Part shown: one piece after another, positions 60,844 to 64,000 of the stretch
How the letters are laid out: each line of letters begins with the position of its first letter
Numbering within the stretch: the stretch's first letter is position 1
Assembly: GCA_030068075.1 (NCBI GenBank)
Contig: CM057836.1
Location: forward strand, 65,447,788-65,511,787
DNA from: Paguma larvata
Lineage: Eukaryota; Chordata; Mammalia; Carnivora; Viverridae
Reading direction: 5' to 3'
DNA length: 64,000 bases
Program-made: the position numbers and the translations under genes
Notes under the pieces: model-generated
What the model saw: only the letters and a program-made list of their open reading frames with translations
Database searches by the model: none
Told to the model about the DNA's origin: nothing

Positions 60844-61334
60844 TCTTCCATACCTTTATTAAAACATGTATCACTTTATATTCACTTACTTGCCTTAGAC
60901 ACACAAATATATGTGGCTGAAATGTATAAAAAATTGCAATCGTCTTGTATTATATTCAGTTATGATTGTAGTGTATTATGTTACTCTCATAGTTCCTAGA
61001 AACAGCAGATCTAATAAAAAAAAATGCTGCATGAAAAAATGAAATATACAAATGTTGTTTACAGCATGGTGCACCTGACCCACCACCAGCAACTGAGCAT
61101 ATACTTCACATTGTTTCCAAACAGTGTTGACTGATGTTTGCTGATAGGGCCATATTCTCTCGCCTGACCTCAAGATGACTGCCAAGATTTTATATTCATA
61201 GCCTAAGAATGAATAATTCTAACTGTTTTCCTCGGGCGATGAACCAATGGCTGTCATCTGTTTTAGGGAATGAACTGCAAAAACTAAAACAAAACAAAGC
61301 AGGCCGACCAAAGGGACATTGGAGAAGGATCATC

Positions 61335-61440
61335 TCGACTGTGAGGGCATACCTGTCTATCACTTACCTATCCAGGATCTAGCACAATGGCTGAAATATA
61401 GTAGGCATTCAGCAAATACTTGTTGAATGACTAGAGAAAG
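61335..61440 (+). repeat. L2 3' terminus
   Basis: GACTGTGAGGGCATACCTGTC...GATCTAGCACAATGGCTG...AGTAGGCATTCAGCAAATAC...TTGAATGACT. Confidence 0.75.
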
Positions 61441-62142
61441 AAGAGGAAGGGATAACAAATGATGTCCCTGAGGGGGATACAGAAGTTGTAGAAACCCATC
61501 AATATGGTTGGAGGGAGAGAGATGAGCTCAGTTTTTAAGCAATTAAGCTGTAAGCTGTTTACCCAGCTGGACACATCCTAAAGATATAAAAAGAAAGAGA
61601 AATGAAGAAATCCAGAATTGGAAATGTATTTATTTAAAATCAGGAGACTGAGATGTGCTCCCAAGAGATAAAAGGTCTACAGAAGTAACCATTTTTCTGT
61701 ATTTTTCTTAGCTCTTCTGTTATTTACCTTCCTGATTCTAAATAAATACTTACACTGCTACTTTGTGTTTTTTTTCAATTTTAGAAATTATATATTGATT
61801 TCCTAACTACTATGGAAGATGATAATTTAGCTTTCTTCCTGTGCACCCTATGCCAAGATACACATTCTTTCCCCATCCTCCAATATATTACATTTGTACT
61901 AAATCAATATTCAGTGTTTATTTTACTCATTTTTTCACCCAATAAATACTCCTTTGAATTTCTTTGAGAACTTTAATCAGGGTAAATAATAACATAGTTT
62001 CAATCATTCCAGGCTGCCTTTTCTGGGTGTTGCCTTTTGAGAAACAGCACAGTTCCTCTGCCAATTTTAAATCAGTCAAATTTTGTCAGTTCTTATTCTG
62101 TCCAAGGCATGTGAGGAAAATCAAAATTTCTAAAACAGAATC

Positions 62143-62255
62143 AGGGCACCTGGCTGGCACAGTCAGTAGAGCATGTGACTCTTCATCTCAGGTTAGAAAT
62201 TTGAGCCTCTCTTTGGGTGTAGAGGTTACTTAAAAATAAAAAAAAAAAAAAGAAT
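62143..62255 (+). mobile_element. Short carnivore SINE subfamily
   Basis: GGGCACCTGGCTGGCACAG head, GACTCTTCATCTCAGG, GGGTGTAGAGGTTACTTAAAA end and A-tail. Confidence 0.85.
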
Positions 62256-62459
62256 CTTTAAAAACTAAAAACAAAACGGAATCCTTACCCTCAAACTCCT
62301 CAAAAAACCTACCTGCAAGAATAGGTAGGGCAAAGGGCAAAGAGAAGAGGAAGAGCACTCTAGGCAGGCACACTGAGAAATAGTGATAACTTTAACTAGT
62401 AATGTTATTTAACGTACATGAATCATTTAGAGTAGTGTATTGGCTCTTTCTGTATTCTG

Positions 62460-62535
62460 CCAATTGAGGTAAACACTGGGAAGTAAAGACAAATAAGAAC
62501 CAGTCCTTCGTTGCATGGAGTTGGTGGTCTAATAA
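62460..62535 (-). repeat. L2 3'-region fragment
   Basis: ACACTGGGAAGTAAAGACAAATAAG...GCATGGAGTTGGTGGTC resembles reverse L2 text. Confidence 0.5.
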
Positions 62536-63030
62536 GACAAATATTCTCAACCCTTTTTGCATCGTTCCAAGGCATCACTGGTATTCTTTAGAAACACCTG
62601 AGAATGGGTAGAGTAGAAGTTCTGTTAACTTTATCAATCAATCTATCTTATTTTCCCAACGATTGATTATCTAACACTCAAAGTACGACTTGTGAGGTGC
62701 AGGACCTCAGAACAACACCACTGCAGGCAGAGTAGAAAATTACATCCTGACCCCTGGAGCCAAGAAGCAGGGATGTGTGTGATCAAACACAACTTCACTT
62801 CTGTCTTCCACGTGCTCTTCATGACGTATTAAGTAGGGACAACCTTTCCCCTGATCTGAAATGAAAATGGTGGCAGACTCCACAACTTCTCAGCTCAATC
62901 TTAATTAACAGATCGTTCACTGTCATTTTAAGTGACTGCCGCTTTAAGTCACAGTCTTAATTCATAATTAGAATATCCACTTCAAGATGTTGAACCGAAT
63001 TCTGAACTTGATTTAAAAGTGATTCTTTTC

Positions 63031-63218
63031 AGAGTGCCTAGCTGGCTCAGTCAGGAGAGCTTGCAACTCTTGATCTTGGGATCTTGAGTTTGAGCCCATG
63101 TTGGGTGTAGAGATAGGTAGGTAGGTAGGTAGGTAAGTAGGTAGTAGGTAGGTAGGTAGGTAGGTAGACAGACAGACAGACAGACAGATAGATAGATAGA
63201 TAGATAGATGAAAATAAA
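63031..63218 (+). mobile_element. Short carnivore SINE with an expanded tetranucleotide tail
   Basis: GTGCCTAGCTGGCTCAG head, CTCTTGATCTTGGGATC, GGGTGTAGAGATAG, followed by a long compound tetranucleotide array and GAAAATAAAAG. Confidence 0.85.
63113..63209 (+). repeat. Compound microsatellite (GTAG)n(GACA)n(GATA)n
   Basis: About 50 bp of GTAG units (with one imperfect unit), then about 20 bp GACA and about 25 bp GATA, growing from the AGATAG end of a short SINE. Confidence 0.97.
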
Positions 63219-64000
63219 AGTGGTTCTCCTGTCACCTATCTCAGTTCTGTTGCAGACTGGAAGCTCGCAGTGAGAGAGGGGGTTATGGTTGGCTTCTGTC
63301 CTTCCACCTTCATCCCAACCTCAGTTTTCAGGCCTTATCTTAAGGGAGCAGAGAGGGTGAATAGGAAGAGAGACTGTGTACTCTCCAGTGCTAATGGGTT
63401 GGCTCTCCGAGGGGTCACTTACATGGACTTCTCAAAGACAGCCCCCCATGTGTCCCCTCCCATCATAACAGGGGTGGATAATGGCTTGTGACTCATTCCA
63501 CAGAAACCTAGTTTGCCTCTTGTTTCTTGAAACTGAGAACCCTCTACTTTTCTAGATAGTCTTATTGGACATGATCCAAGATGAGACTGTGCTGGCTTTC
63601 TCTCCCTGCAAGTGACTCTGTTCATCTCCTGACAATTTCAAGATTGTAGTCTAGTCCCAACCTAGCAGCAGTCTTCCAGCTCCATGAAAGTAATTGGCTA
63701 GTCTGTTCTCACCTTGCCAGAGAGGAGTCAGACCCCAGTCCATAATAACTCCCAACAGTAGGGATCACATGTTAAGCTGTCCTAAGAGTCTACCACAGGC
63801 ACCCCTTACTTGGCGAGGGAGGGTATGTTTCACAGACAGTCTTCTCCAAAGATCTCCTCCTCCAAAAAGTTTTCCCATATTTCCACAATCTATCCACTTT
63901 TTCCCCCCACTACTTTTTATCTCTTTTATCTAAGAGTCTTGGGGAAATTTCTCTTGTAAATTCTACATATGGGAATCTGTCTCTGGCATTTCACATCTAT

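Larger units (their letters stand above)
45961..64000. other. Upstream flank of ACYP2, no gene recognised
   Basis: No coding exon, RNA gene or second CpG island is recognisable here. The flank contains SINEs, MIR, L2 and old L1 fragments listed separately. Stretches with nothing identified are about 45961-46780, 47465-48490, 48750-50430, 51210-51940, 52170-52700, 52900-53800, 55760-56120, 56210-57280, 58930-59980, 60860-61330, 61445-62130, 62540-63020 and 63220-64000. Some GC-richer parts (59240-59760, 49440-50080) look moderately complex and could hide old LTRs or regulatory sequence. Confidence 0.6.

Noticed and set aside
1890..63110. tRNA genes at the heads of SINEs
   Set aside because: The tRNA-like heads are diverged, fused to SINE bodies and A-rich tails, and repeated some thirty times. 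They are retroposons, not functional tRNA genes.
63113..63209. Regularly spaced repeats resembling a CRISPR array
   Set aside because: They are contiguous tetranucleotide units without spacers, in a mammalian genome.

Overview
This is nuclear DNA from a carnivore, almost certainly a felid. The evidence is about thirty copies of a tRNA-derived SINE of the felid SINEC type: the GGGGCACCTGGGTGGCTCAG head, the GGTCATGATCTCACAG box, a pyrimidine-rich body, and a CAAAAATAAATAAACATTAAA tail. There are also feline-style L1 ends and old mammalian repeats (L2, MIR, MER5A-like, an MST-like MaLR LTR). Nothing bacterial, plasmid or phage is present. There is no operon logic; almost all short ORFs are repeat-derived or chance.

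One host gene is recognisable: ACYP2 (acylphosphatase-2, muscle/common type) on the minus strand. Coding exon 1 (45631-45688) lies in a CpG island at about 45320-45960. Exon 2 is a 17-nt microexon (27400-27416). Exon 3 (26560-26669) encodes the catalytic-loop region. Joined, they give 61 codons plus two bases of codon 62 of a protein that is about 99 residues in mammals. The C-terminal exon was not found and should lie beyond position 1. Intron 1 is about 18.2 kb and intron 2 is 730 bp. Intron 3 is at least 26.5 kb, and it fills the left part of the window.

Layout: 1-26559 is ACYP2 intron 3, made of SINEs, L2, MER5A-like elements, a degraded L1 of about 3 kb split by younger insertions, an LTR-like block (10170-10620) and a CpG-richer patch (about 10970-11340). 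26560-27416 holds exons 3 and 2. 27417-45630 is intron 1. It contains an L2, an LTR-like element and a near full-length L1 (about 34885-41940, plus strand, antisense to ACYP2) inserted into a SINE tail and later hit by another SINE. 45631-45960 is exon 1 and the promoter. 45961-64000 is upstream flank with repeats and no recognised exon.

No new biological system is evident. The points most worth checking are the 17-nt microexon, the in-frame upstream ATG that would add a presequence-like N-terminus to ACYP2, and two SINEs with internal L1-derived segments whose closest visible matches lie 1-2 kb away on the same strand.
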